A stretch of DNA of 64,000 bases from assembly GCA_905214795.1 (NCBI GenBank), contig CAJMNM010000012.1, forward strand, positions 15,141 to 79,140, written 5' to 3'. The position numbers and the translations under genes are program-made. Source of the stretch: an uncultured bacterium. Lineage in GTDB: Bacteria; Bacteroidota; Bacteroidia; Bacteroidales; Bacteroidaceae. This document shows positions 9,101 to 16,912 of this stretch, piece after piece. The notes under the pieces are model-generated. The model did no database searches. It was given only the letters and a program-made list of their open reading frames with translations, and was not told where the DNA came from. Position 1 is the first letter of the stretch, and each line of letters opens with the position of its first letter.

Positions 9101-10217
9101 GCTGTCCGGTAATACCGTGACATGGTCTTCCAGCCATCCCGACGTACTGAGCTCTACCGGTATTGTGACATTTCCCGATGAGGCTACAGATGTGAAGCTA
9201 ACAGCAACAGTGGCAGGAAAAAGTCATGATTTCATTGTCAACGTACAGCCCAGGGATTATACCAAGAACATGATTCTTTCATATACTTTTGAGCCCGAGG
9301 ATGTATATGAGGATGGCGGAAAGACTTATGTAAAAGATATGAGCGGCAAGGGTCATGACCTTCAGGTAATGGGTAGTGCAAAGGTTAACGGAGTGCTTGA
9401 CTTGACAGCAAATACTGCCACCGGATTCTCGACTAACGGTTATGGACTTGCTCCGGCCGGAATTCTGGACAGTCTGAGAAGTTACACGTTCTTTGTTGAG
9501 GTTACACCGTCAAACTTAAACAAAAGTCCACGTATTTATGACTTTGGTTCCTCATCTGGTAACAGTGTGTTTGGACGTGCCAGTGCGTTGACAGCAGGTG
9601 TGAAATATAACTGGCAGGCAACTAAAATGGTCGATTCTCCCAAAAGTCTGACAATAGGTAAATCAAATAAAGTGGCTTTTGTGTTCGAAGCCAAGACCAA
9701 GACAACACGCATTTATTTGAATGGTGTGCAGACAGTGGCCGGAACAGACATTACACAAGAGGTCTATCAGTTAGCTCAGTTAACCCAAGACAAGCGCAAT
9801 TATATCGGCCGTACTCAATGGTGGGATACTTCAGAAGCCGGAAACAATAATGATTATTGTGGAACAATAGACAATTTCTATATGTTCAATGTAGCATTGA
9901 CGGCAGATGAAATCAAAGAACTGACCGAAGCCACATCTGTGAATACTAAGGCAGACATGTCGGCTGAAGGCACGTTCAGTTTAGATCGTCAGCTTATTGA
10001 GAAGGGAGAGAGCCTGACACTGTATATTAATGGTGATGAAAGCGTAAAAGGTTTGCAGGTGACATTGTTGGATATGAACGGACGTGTGGTACGTCAGTGG
10101 ACTCCGGTTGCTTCACCCGCTTTGTTAGACTGTATTTCTGTTGCGTCAGGAACTTATGTAGTCTGTGTGACAGATACGCAGGGAAAACGTTGGAGCAGTA
10201 AGATTATGGTACGCTAA
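6156..10217 (+). CDS. Secreted BNR_4/LamG multidomain protein with sorting-type C-terminus
   Basis: A 1353-residue surface or secreted protein probably acting on a polysaccharide. The start at 6156 gives a clear signal peptide ([20 protein letters not shown], cleavage near residue 23). Order: atrophied bacterial Ig-like domain (~41-103), LamG-type lectin fold (~105-335), BNR_4 beta-propeller (~340-750, opening [17 protein letters not shown] and holding [22 protein letters not shown]), a second LamG-like region (~755-960), a second Ig-like domain (~966-1035), a third LamG (~1037-1250), and a C-terminal domain (~1270-1353) with [20 protein letters not shown] and SSKIMVR, as in type IX secretion type A sorting signals. 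BNR_4 is found in sialidase-like and polysaccharide lyase/hydrolase proteins; substrate unknown. The first and last LamG domains are recent duplicates. No SusC/SusD neighbours. Confidence 0.82.
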   Translation: [1353 protein letters not shown]

Positions 10218-10244
10218 TTCCGGAATCTTATAATAACGTATTAG

Positions 10245-10284
10245 AGTAATGAGTCTGTAAAAAACAGGCTCATTACTTTTTTTT
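10245..10284 (+). terminator. Intrinsic terminator of the BNR/LamG gene
   Basis: Stem arms 10245-10258 (AGTAATGAGTCTGT) and 10264-10277 (ACAGGCTCATTACT), one G-T pair, 5-nt A loop, followed by a run of T. Confidence 0.9.
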
Positions 10285-10383
10285 ATATGCTTTCATGTTG
10301 TTAGGTCGTTGTAGCAGAAAAATACCGATAAGCATCCTGACAGACAAGTAGTGTTATATTGATTTTCCGGTAGTTTGTTCCCA

Positions 10384-10940
10384 GCGTTTTCCCTAAGGAA
10401 GTTATTTTTCTATTTTATCCTTCACCTCTTCACATTTGTGTGTAATATCTTGTTATTTATAAAGTTATGTGTGAAGGATAGTATTCACAAGTCCTTCACA
10501 TTCTCTTCACTTTTAGTGAGAGAATATTAAGAAAAATTCACAGTTCGGTCGCAAAACAGATACGGTTGTGAGTTTCATTACATACGGTTATGGTTTGTTA
10601 CGGGTACGGTTATGAAGTTTAGTGTGAACGGTTGCGGGTTTCTTCGTAACAGTATGCGTATGATTTTCTGAACTGTTACGAAAAAGTTCACAACCGTATC
10701 CGTCTTGTTTTGTGTAAAGAAATATTATTGTTAATGCCGGTTTTGACTTATATTGATGTTATATGTTAATTTGTGTTTTAAATATTGGCGCATAAAATAG
10801 TTCATCAGACAATGAAATATATCGGTTATAGAAAAAAATTTAGATGTGTATACTGTGAATGATTTGATATTTTATCCTTCACATGTAATGTTTTGAATAA
10901 TAGTGTGTTATGTTATGATGTGAAGGGGTGAAGGAGTTTT
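10384..10940 (+). repeat. Interspersed GTGAAGG-heptamer element, copy A (diverged)
   Basis: About 557 bp and the most diverged of three copies. It opens with GCGTTTTCCCT, as copies B and C do. Left cluster: CCTTCAC 10419-10425 and TCTTCAC 10427-10433, then exactly 37 nt, then GTGAAGG 10471-10477, followed by degenerate or exact CCTTCAC copies at 10482, 10493 and 10504, spaced 11 bp apart. Right cluster: CCTTCAC 10876-10882, exactly 37 nt, GTGAAGG 10920-10926 and 10928-10934. The outermost 17 bp (10418-10434 and 10919-10935) form an inverted repeat with one mismatch. The middle (10558-10705) has at least five degenerate TACGGTTAYG-like motifs, some inverted. No coding potential. Function unknown to me. 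Confidence 0.8.
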
Positions 10941-11027
10941 TTTGTAACTTTGTAACTACTTGATTAATAGCACCATGTCTTTTTGTTCCTTATAAAGATA
11001 ATAATATTGAAGTATAAACATATAAAA

Positions 11028-11064
11028 TTATATAACAAGCTTGTTATAAGGTCGTTATATAATT
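11028..11064. repeat. Nested palindromes with AACAAGCTTGTT core
   Basis: An 18-bp perfect palindrome, TATAACAAGCTTGTTATA (11032-11049), lies inside a wider inverted repeat, ATTATATAAC (11028-11037) and GTTATATAAT (11055-11064). The 12-bp core recurs at the tRNA-Arg promoter (22933-22944). It could be a regulator site or a hairpin; nothing decides between these. Confidence 0.6.
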
Positions 11065-11146
11065 TTTGCCAAACTGTCGGCTGATTTGTCTTGGTTTTCA
11101 TCTCTGTGAAATGTTTTTATGTTAAATATATTAAAATGTATATTAT

Positions 11147-11192
11147 AACTATATAAATAGTTTGTCAACTATAAGTATAGTTCATATATTTG
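11147..11192 (+). promoter_or_regulatory. blaI-family promoter with two tandem operators
   Basis: Promoter: TTTG (11161-11164), 20 nt, TATATTTG (11185-11192), a perfect match. Two 16-bp dyads overlie it: AACTATATAAATAGTT (11147-11162) covering the edge of the -33, and AACTATAAGTATAGTT (11167-11182) filling the spacer between -33 and -7. Their centres are 20 bp apart, about two helical turns. BlaI/MecI repressors bind dyads of this size and repress their own operon, so these are very likely the operators of the gene at 11235. Confidence 0.75.
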
Positions 11193-11234
11193 AAGCGTTC
11201 ATCTTTAAATCTGTTTAATATTAATTTATAGCCA

Positions 11235-11612
11235 ATGAAAAATTATCGGGAACTTACGAAAGCCGAATTGCAGTTGATGAATTTGCTTTGGGACAGAGGA
11301 GAAGCGTTTGTCAATGATTTGCTTGCTGATATGCCGGACCCTAAACCGGCCTATAACACTGTTTCTACAGTCATGCGTGTGTTGGTAACCAAGGGCTTTG
11401 TGGCATATCATGAATTGGGAAAGAGTCATCAGTATTATCCCCTTGTAAGCCGGGAAGAATATTTGGATTCGTTTATCTCATCAGTGAAAAAGTCGTTTTT
11501 TCGAGATTCTTTTGTGTCTTTAGTATCCTTTTTTGTGAAGAAAGAGAAACTGACTTCTTCGGAAATAGCTGATTTGATTAAGATTCTTAATGAGAACAAA
11601 AAAGACAGTTGA
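11235..11612 (+). CDS. BlaI/MecI/CopY-family transcriptional repressor
   Basis: A 125-residue repressor with the N-terminal winged helix of the BlaI family (LTKAELQLMNLLWDRGEAFVNDLL, then the recognition part PKPAYNTVSTVMRVLVTKGFVAYHELGKSHQYYPLVSREEY) and a C-terminal helical dimerisation region (FVSLVSFFVKKEKLTSSEIADLIKILNE). In the known systems a partner M56 protease triggers cleavage of the repressor and derepression. The next gene, 34 bp downstream, encodes such a protease. No beta-lactamase gene lies nearby, so the regulon is not evident. Confidence 0.93.
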   Translation: MKNYRELTKAELQLMNLLWDRGEAFVNDLLADMPDPKPAYNTVSTVMRVLVTKGFVAYHELGKSHQYYPLVSREEYLDSFISSVKKSFFRDSFVSLVSFFVKKEKLTSSEIADLIKILNENKKDS

Positions 11613-11646
11613 GCCTTTAGTATTTTAACCTTAAATTAAAAAGATT

Positions 11647-13317
11647 ATGGACATATTGGGTGAGATGGGCTATTATTGCGGACGTTTTATATTGGCTTCT
11701 GCTTTCTTGATGCTGATTTACTGGCTTTTGCTAAGAAAAACGGCTGGATACGCATTTTTGCGTGCATATTTGCTGGCTTTACCTTTGATTTCATTGTTTC
11801 TGGCATTTTTGATGATAGAGGTTGGAGACAATGTGCAACAAGTGGTGTATGTTGATTCTTACACTCATGGTGTACCGGCTGCCGGCACGAGTGATCATGC
11901 TTTGTTTAAAGGTGGTGTTTTACGTCCGGTGACAGAAGAAACTTTTCATTTTCCGTTGAAAGAGGTGCTGTTGGTTGTATATAGTGTCGTAGCAACATTG
12001 CTGATGTTACATCTTTTCTATGGTGCATTTTGTATCTGGGGCAAACGCGTAAAGTCATCGGTCGTTCGGTTCGGAAAGTTCCGGATATATCGTTCTGCGG
12101 ATATCAGTTCTCCGTTTTCTTTCGTAAACGCGGTTTTTTTGCCTCTGCATATGTCCGGCAAGCATCGTTTCTTTATTATGAAACACGAATTGGCGCATAT
12201 CAGATGCCGTCACTATTACGATATCTTTTATATTGAGACGGTTACACGTATGTTGTGGTTTAATCCGGTTCTTTGGGCTGTGTTGGTGGAACTTCGCAAT
12301 ATACATGAATTTCAGGCAGACGCCAGGGTGTTGCAGACAGGTGGGGATTTACATGTCTATCAGACGCTTCTGTTGGAAGAGGCATTGTCAGTCCGTTACG
12401 GGCTGACCAATGGTTTTGGGCACTCGTTTATACGGCGTCGTTTTATTTTGATGAAGCAAAATGCGTCCCGTCATCTTGGTAAATTGAGAGCCGCGGTGTC
12501 TGTCGGTCTGTTTGCTGTATTCTTTTCTGTTTTCTGTTTTGCCAAAGCTGAGGCGGAAGTTGTTTACAGATTGCGTCAGAGCAGTGTGTCGGCTGTTGAT
12601 AAAATGAATGTTTCCCGTCCGGTTGTGGAGGTTGCGGATTCCTCAGATGTAGTGTCTTCGGGAGATGCCTTTTCTGTAAAAAGTGTGGATTCGGTAAAAG
12701 TTGTCGGGAATCAGCCCCTTGCTTATGATGAGCCGGATACATCGTCTTTGGCGGTAACAAGTCAGGACGTGTCTGCCGTAGGGAATAACAGTGCGATACA
12801 GGTTGTATCTGCTGATACACAGGTTCATCATCAGACAGAGCACACTGTATTCGAACCTTTAAACGATAATATTTCTGATGACGACATTCCTGTCAAGACA
12901 CATGCTAAAGGGGCTCTTCCTTCATCGGAAAGCAGTGGCAGTATACAAGCGGAATTTCTTTCTATGAAAGTCCCTTTCTATATTATACGTGGAAAAAAAG
13001 AAACACAGTTGGTATTGTTGTCTTATGTGCAGTCTGACAGCCCTACATATTTCTTTTCCAGTAATATTTTTATTGTAGACAAGGATACCGGCGATAAATA
13101 TAAGGTTCGCAGAATAGAGGGTGGATACAATCTGGACGAACGTTTTCGTCTGCGGTATTACAAAAATAATGTGATAGAGTTTACTTTGATATTCCCGCCT
13201 TTGCCAAAGTCGGTAAGCAGAATTGATGTGATAGAATCCGGTACTACGGAACGTTGGAATTATTTTAATATCAAACTCAAAGACATAGAGCGTGAACGTA
13301 TAAATGTGATTCTGTAA
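11647..13317 (+). CDS. BlaR1-like M56 membrane metallopeptidase with unusual sensor domain
   Basis: A 556-residue inner membrane sensor protease. Hydrophobic segments near residues 13-55 (two), ~95-125 and ~280-300 give the four-helix BlaR1 topology. The zinc protease motif is HELAH at residues 180-184, with a likely third ligand in HEFQAD. After the last helix comes a Ser/Val/Asp-rich linker (~310-430), then a domain (~435-556) with VDKDTGDKYKVRRI and IFPPLPKSVSRIDVIESG. BlaR1 and MecR1 carry a penicillin-binding sensor at this place; no SxxK/SxN/KTG set is visible here. The same end domain occurs in the lipoprotein encoded next. The ligand is therefore unknown. Confidence 0.88.
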   Translation: MDILGEMGYYCGRFILASAFLMLIYWLLLRKTAGYAFLRAYLLALPLISLFLAFLMIEVGDNVQQVVYVDSYTHGVPAAGTSDHALFKGGVLRPVTEETFHFPLKEVLLVVYSVVATLLMLHLFYGAFCIWGKRVKSSVVRFGKFRIYRSADISSPFSFVNAVFLPLHMSGKHRFFIMKHELAHIRCRHYYDIFYIETVTRMLWFNPVLWAVLVELRNIHEFQADARVLQTGGDLHVYQTLLLEEALSVRYGLTNGFGHSFIRRRFILMKQNASRHLGKLRAAVSVGLFAVFFSVFCFAKAEAEVVYRLRQSSVSAVDKMNVSRPVVEVADSSDVVSSGDAFSVKSVDSVKVVGNQPLAYDEPDTSSLAVTSQDVSAVGNNSAIQVVSADTQVHHQTEHTVFEPLNDNISDDDIPVKTHAKGALPSSESSGSIQAEFLSMKVPFYIIRGKKETQLVLLSYVQSDSPTYFFSSNIFIVDKDTGDKYKVRRIEGGYNLDERFRLRYYKNNVIEFTLIFPPLPKSVSRIDVIESGTTERWNYFNIKLKDIERERINVIL

Positions 13318-13366
13318 TGAAGAGAATAAATACGATACTTGGTTTTTAATCTTAATTTTTAATCTT

Positions 13367-13963
13367 ATGAAACATTTCAGAAAAAGTCTTTTGGGAGTGA
13401 CAGTTTTTGCTTTGTTTGTATGTAGCTGTAAGACGGGTGTGCAATATTCATCTTTTCGTCCCGAGAATAGGAAACCGGATATGGTCCGTCCCGCCCGGTC
13501 GTATACGATTGCAGACGAGAGAAGTTTTCCCGGATATACCAATGTGCAGCAGGCTGATGACAATACGTTGCATGGAGACTATTATCCCATAACCGGAATA
13601 TGGCGTACATCAGAAGCAACCTATGTGGCCTATTGTTGGGTGCCTCAAGAAAACTGGTGGTGGATACGTTTTAATAGTGAAACCTATTTGCGTGACTGCG
13701 ATACCGGTGATTGTTATAAACTGCGGTATGTAGAGCATTTTCCGACAGACACTTGTTTCTTTGTCGGTGACCAGGCTCGACAGACTCTTCGGTTTATTCA
13801 GGTATTTCCACCATTACCGGATAAGGTAAAAACCGTTGATTATATTTCAAGAACCGGCGAGACGCGTGAGAATATGAATGTTTATCCGCCGGTATTGGGT
13901 ATTGATTTGAAGGTGTTGGCCGGGCAGTCTGTTAAAAAGAAGCAGGGAAAGGTTATATATTGA
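13367..13963 (+). CDS. Lipoprotein sharing the sensor module of the adjacent M56 protease
   Basis: A 198-residue exported protein with a lipoprotein-type signal (MKHFRKSLLGVTVFALFVCS; lipobox Cys at residue ~22-24). The C-terminal half (residues ~80-195) parallels the end of the preceding M56 protein: DCDTGDCYKLRYVEH against DKDTGDKYKVRRIEG, and VFPPLPDKVKTVDYISRTGE against IFPPLPKSVSRIDVIESGTT. It is 49 bp downstream and on the same strand, so it should be in the same operon under BlaI-type control. No enzyme motif. It may bind the same ligand or compete for it (inference). Confidence 0.7.
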   Translation: MKHFRKSLLGVTVFALFVCSCKTGVQYSSFRPENRKPDMVRPARSYTIADERSFPGYTNVQQADDNTLHGDYYPITGIWRTSEATYVAYCWVPQENWWWIRFNSETYLRDCDTGDCYKLRYVEHFPTDTCFFVGDQARQTLRFIQVFPPLPDKVKTVDYISRTGETRENMNVYPPVLGIDLKVLAGQSVKKKQGKVIY

Positions 13964-14097
13964 TGGTCTTATCGCATAAGACAAACATAAGAAAGTATGT
14001 GTCATGAATCTGAATGTTCTCAGAGGTGTGATGTCTTACTGATGTGTTAGAGAAATACAGCGTCTGTATAAAGTGCTGAAAGGTTGTATTATAAAAA

Positions 14098-14138
14098 TCC
14101 CCCGAAAGTATGGTGAAACACTTTCGGGGGAAATTTTT
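14098..14138. terminator. Bidirectional intrinsic terminator
   Basis: Stem arms 14098-14109 (TCCCCCGAAAGT) and 14120-14131, perfect, 10-nt loop, with A5 before and T5 after. It serves the lipoprotein gene (+) and the acyl-CoA dehydrogenase operon (-). Confidence 0.9.
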
Positions 14139-14175
14139 GTTTATACAGTTGTTACGTATAGCAACTGATTTGTGT

Positions 14176-15885
14176 TTAAATCTGACGATAGTTGGACAGT
14201 TGTTCAGCAGTAAACTTGCGGATGAAATTGAAGTGTTTCTCTACTTCTGATTCTGCATAGTTTATGTAAACAGTCGCGCTCTTGCTGAACAGGTCCGGAC
14301 GGTTTGTAGCGTCTTGAAGCAAGAGGTGAGACATGATGGTGACAGCTGCCATTTCCATCAGGCGGCGGGCTACAAAATCGTGCAGTTCCTGATCGTTGGC
14401 TTCCTTAACTGCATTGGTGCAGGCATCGAATTTGTTGGCCATTTCTTTCACACGGTTCATCAGTGGCTCAAATTCAGGAGCTACCAAGTGTTGTTCATAT
14501 TCGCGGATGGTGGCGATATATGCGCCATTGGTTACATAACGGATGGCCGCTACGGTTTGCAGCTGGGTTGTACCTTCGTAAATGGAAGTGATACGTGCAT
14601 CACGGTAAATACGCTGGCAGGCGTATTCGAGCATGAAGCCGGAACCGCCGTGAACCTGAATGCTGTCGTAAGCGTTTTGGTTGGCGTATTCTGAGTTCAT
14701 ACCTTTAGCCAGAGGAGTGAAACTGTCGGCCAGTTTGGCGTAACGTTTCTGTTCCTGACGTTCTTCCGGTGTCAGTTTGCGTTCGCGGGCAATGTCATCA
14801 AGGGCTTTGTAGATGTCTACGTAGCGTGAAGTCTGATAGAGTAGCGCGCGTCCGGCATCCAGTTTGGCTTTCATGATGGAAAGCATGTCGTAAACAGCCG
14901 GGAAATTGATGATTTCCTTACCGAATTGTTTACGGTCTTTGGCATAGGCCAGCGCTTCGTTATAGGCTGCCTGACTCAAGCCGACAGACTGTGCCGCGAT
15001 ACCCAGACGGGCACCGTTCATCAATGCCATGACATATTTGATAAGACCCAGTTTGCGGTCGCCGCAAAGTTCTGCGCGTGCGTTTTTATAAACAAGCTCG
15101 CAGGTTGGAGAACCATGGATACCCATCTTGTTTTCGATACGACGGACGTCTACACCGCCATCGTTTTTGTCGTAGATGAACATAGACAAGCCACGTCCGT
15201 CTTTGGTGCCTTCTTCTGAGCGGGCCAGAACGAGGTGGATGTTGGCATCACCATTGGTAATGAAGCGTTTCACACCGTTCAGACGCCAGCAATTGTTAGC
15301 TTCGTCGAAAGTTGCTTTCAGCATGACGCTTTGCAAATCGGAGCCGGCATCAGGTTCGGTAAGGTCCATAGACATGGTTTCGCCGGCGCATACGCGGGGA
15401 ATGAAACGGCTGTGCTGGTCTTCGTTTCCGAATTCGTATAATGTTTCAATACAGTCCTGCAAAGACCAGATGTTACCGAAACCGGCATCGGCAGCTGCTA
15501 CAATCTCGGCACACATGGTATACGGAGTGATAGGGAAATTCAGTCCGTTGTAGCGGCGTGGCATGGTCATACCGTTCATTCCGGCCTTAACCATGGCATC
15601 AAGATTTTCTTTTGTGCCGCTGGCATATTCCACGCGACCGTTCTCACAATGAGGACCTTCTGCGTCAACACCTTCTGCGTTTGGTGCGATTACATTGGCA
15701 GTGATATCGCCTACAATGTCCAACACCTTGTCATAAGAATCCATTGCGTCGTCAAAGTCAACCGGCGCATAGTCAAATTCGTCTTTGTCTTTAAAGTCGC
15801 GCTCTTTCAGTTCTACGATGCGCTTCATCATCGGATTGTTCAAGTGATACTTGAGTTCCGGAATATCTGAATAATAGTTAGCCAT
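14176..15885 (-). CDS. Acyl-CoA dehydrogenase
   Basis: A 569-residue flavoprotein of the acyl-CoA dehydrogenase family, which oxidises an acyl-CoA to the 2-enoyl-CoA and passes electrons to ETF. Visible are the middle-domain motif MDLTEPDAGSDLQSV, the FITNGD segment, the QFGKEIINFPAVYDM helix of the C-terminal domain, the signature QVHGGSGFMLEYACQRIYRDARI, and IYEGTTQLQ, whose Glu is the expected catalytic base. It is ~180 residues longer than short-chain enzymes because of a helical C-terminal extension (after ~residue 440). It is the last gene of a tight operon with etfB and etfA, 2 bp after etfA. Chain-length specificity cannot be read. Confidence 0.93.
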   Translation of the reverse strand: MANYYSDIPELKYHLNNPMMKRIVELKERDFKDKDEFDYAPVDFDDAMDSYDKVLDIVGDITANVIAPNAEGVDAEGPHCENGRVEYASGTKENLDAMVKAGMNGMTMPRRYNGLNFPITPYTMCAEIVAAADAGFGNIWSLQDCIETLYEFGNEDQHSRFIPRVCAGETMSMDLTEPDAGSDLQSVMLKATFDEANNCWRLNGVKRFITNGDANIHLVLARSEEGTKDGRGLSMFIYDKNDGGVDVRRIENKMGIHGSPTCELVYKNARAELCGDRKLGLIKYVMALMNGARLGIAAQSVGLSQAAYNEALAYAKDRKQFGKEIINFPAVYDMLSIMKAKLDAGRALLYQTSRYVDIYKALDDIARERKLTPEERQEQKRYAKLADSFTPLAKGMNSEYANQNAYDSIQVHGGSGFMLEYACQRIYRDARITSIYEGTTQLQTVAAIRYVTNGAYIATIREYEQHLVAPEFEPLMNRVKEMANKFDACTNAVKEANDQELHDFVARRLMEMAAVTIMSHLLLQDATNRPDLFSKSATVYINYAESEVEKHFNFIRKFTAEQLSNYRQI

Positions 15886-15887
15886 GT

Positions 15888-16910
15888 TTACTTGCTGTTT
15901 TGTTTGTAATACTTAATGAGCTTGGGTACCACTTCTTCTACCGTACCGTTGATGACATAGTCGGCAATGGCATTGATCGGAGCGTTGGGGTCGCTGTTGA
16001 TAGAAATGATAATGCCGCTTTCTTTCATACCGGCAATGTGCTGGATGGCACCTGAAATACCACAGGCGATATAAACTTTCGGGCGAACGGTGACACCTGT
16101 CTGGCCAATCTGAAGATCGTGGTCGCAGAATCCGGCATCTACGGCCGCACGGCTGCCGCCCACCTCTCCGTGGATTTCCTTTGCCAGTTCGAACAGCATG
16201 TCAAAGCCTTCCTTGCTTCCCATACCATAACCGCCGGCAATGATGATAGAAGCGCCTTTCAGGTTGTTTTTAGCTTTTTCTACATGACGGTCTATTACCT
16301 TAACCACATAATCTGTCTCGGGGACATATTTGACTACATCGTGAACAATAACCTCACCTTTATAGTTGGGGTCAAGAATCTCTGCTTTCATCACACCGCT
16401 GCGGACGGTGGCCATCTGCGGACGGTTTTCGGGGTTGACGATGGTGGCTACAATGTTACCGCCAAAGGCCGGACGAATCTGATATAACAGGTTTTCGTAG
16501 TGCTTGTTGGCCTTTTTATCGTCGTGAGGACCGATTTCGAGAGCTGTACAGTCGGCAGTCAGTCCGGAATGTAAGGCTGAAGAGACACGTGGTCCGAGAT
16601 CTCGTCCTACAACATCTGCTCCCATCAGGCAAATCTGGGGCTTTTCTTCTTTGAAGAGGTTGACCAAAACAGAAGTGTGGGGAAGTGAAGTGTAAGGTGA
16701 CAGACCTTCAGCATCGAAAATATGAAGTTTGTCTACTCCGTAGGGTAGAATCTGCTGCTCTACCTTGCCGGTAATGTCTGCGCCGGCAACGACGGCCTCT
16801 AATTGTACGCCTAGTGTATTGGCTAATTTGCGGCCTTTTGTTAAAAGTTCCTGGCTTACTTCGGCAACGGTTGTGCCTTCAAGCTCGCAATATACAAATA
16901 CGTTGTTCAT
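15888..16910 (-). CDS. etfA: Electron transfer flavoprotein subunit alpha
   Basis: A 340-residue ETF alpha subunit. The C-terminal FAD-binding domain is clear: IIAGGYGMGSKEGFDMLFELA, GGSRAAVDAGF, LQIGQTGVTVRPKVYIACG, ISGAIQHIAGM and INSDPNAPINAIADYVI. The N-terminal ETF domain covers residues 1-190. With the beta subunit it carries electrons from the acyl-CoA dehydrogenase encoded downstream. Gaps of 2 bp on both sides indicate translational coupling. Confidence 0.97.
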   Translation of the reverse strand: MNNVFVYCELEGTTVAEVSQELLTKGRKLANTLGVQLEAVVAGADITGKVEQQILPYGVDKLHIFDAEGLSPYTSLPHTSVLVNLFKEEKPQICLMGADVVGRDLGPRVSSALHSGLTADCTALEIGPHDDKKANKHYENLLYQIRPAFGGNIVATIVNPENRPQMATVRSGVMKAEILDPNYKGEVIVHDVVKYVPETDYVVKVIDRHVEKAKNNLKGASIIIAGGYGMGSKEGFDMLFELAKEIHGEVGGSRAAVDAGFCDHDLQIGQTGVTVRPKVYIACGISGAIQHIAGMKESGIIISINSDPNAPINAIADYVINGTVEEVVPKLIKYYKQNSK

Positions 16911-16912
16911 GA

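Noticed and set aside
10384..10940. Repeat elements as retron or diversity-generating element RNA
   Set aside because: No reverse transcriptase gene or template/variable repeat pair near any copy.
12922..13563. 213-codon frame on the minus strand across the M56 and lipoprotein genes
   Set aside because: Fully antisense to two well-supported genes, composition atypical of a protein, no start context.
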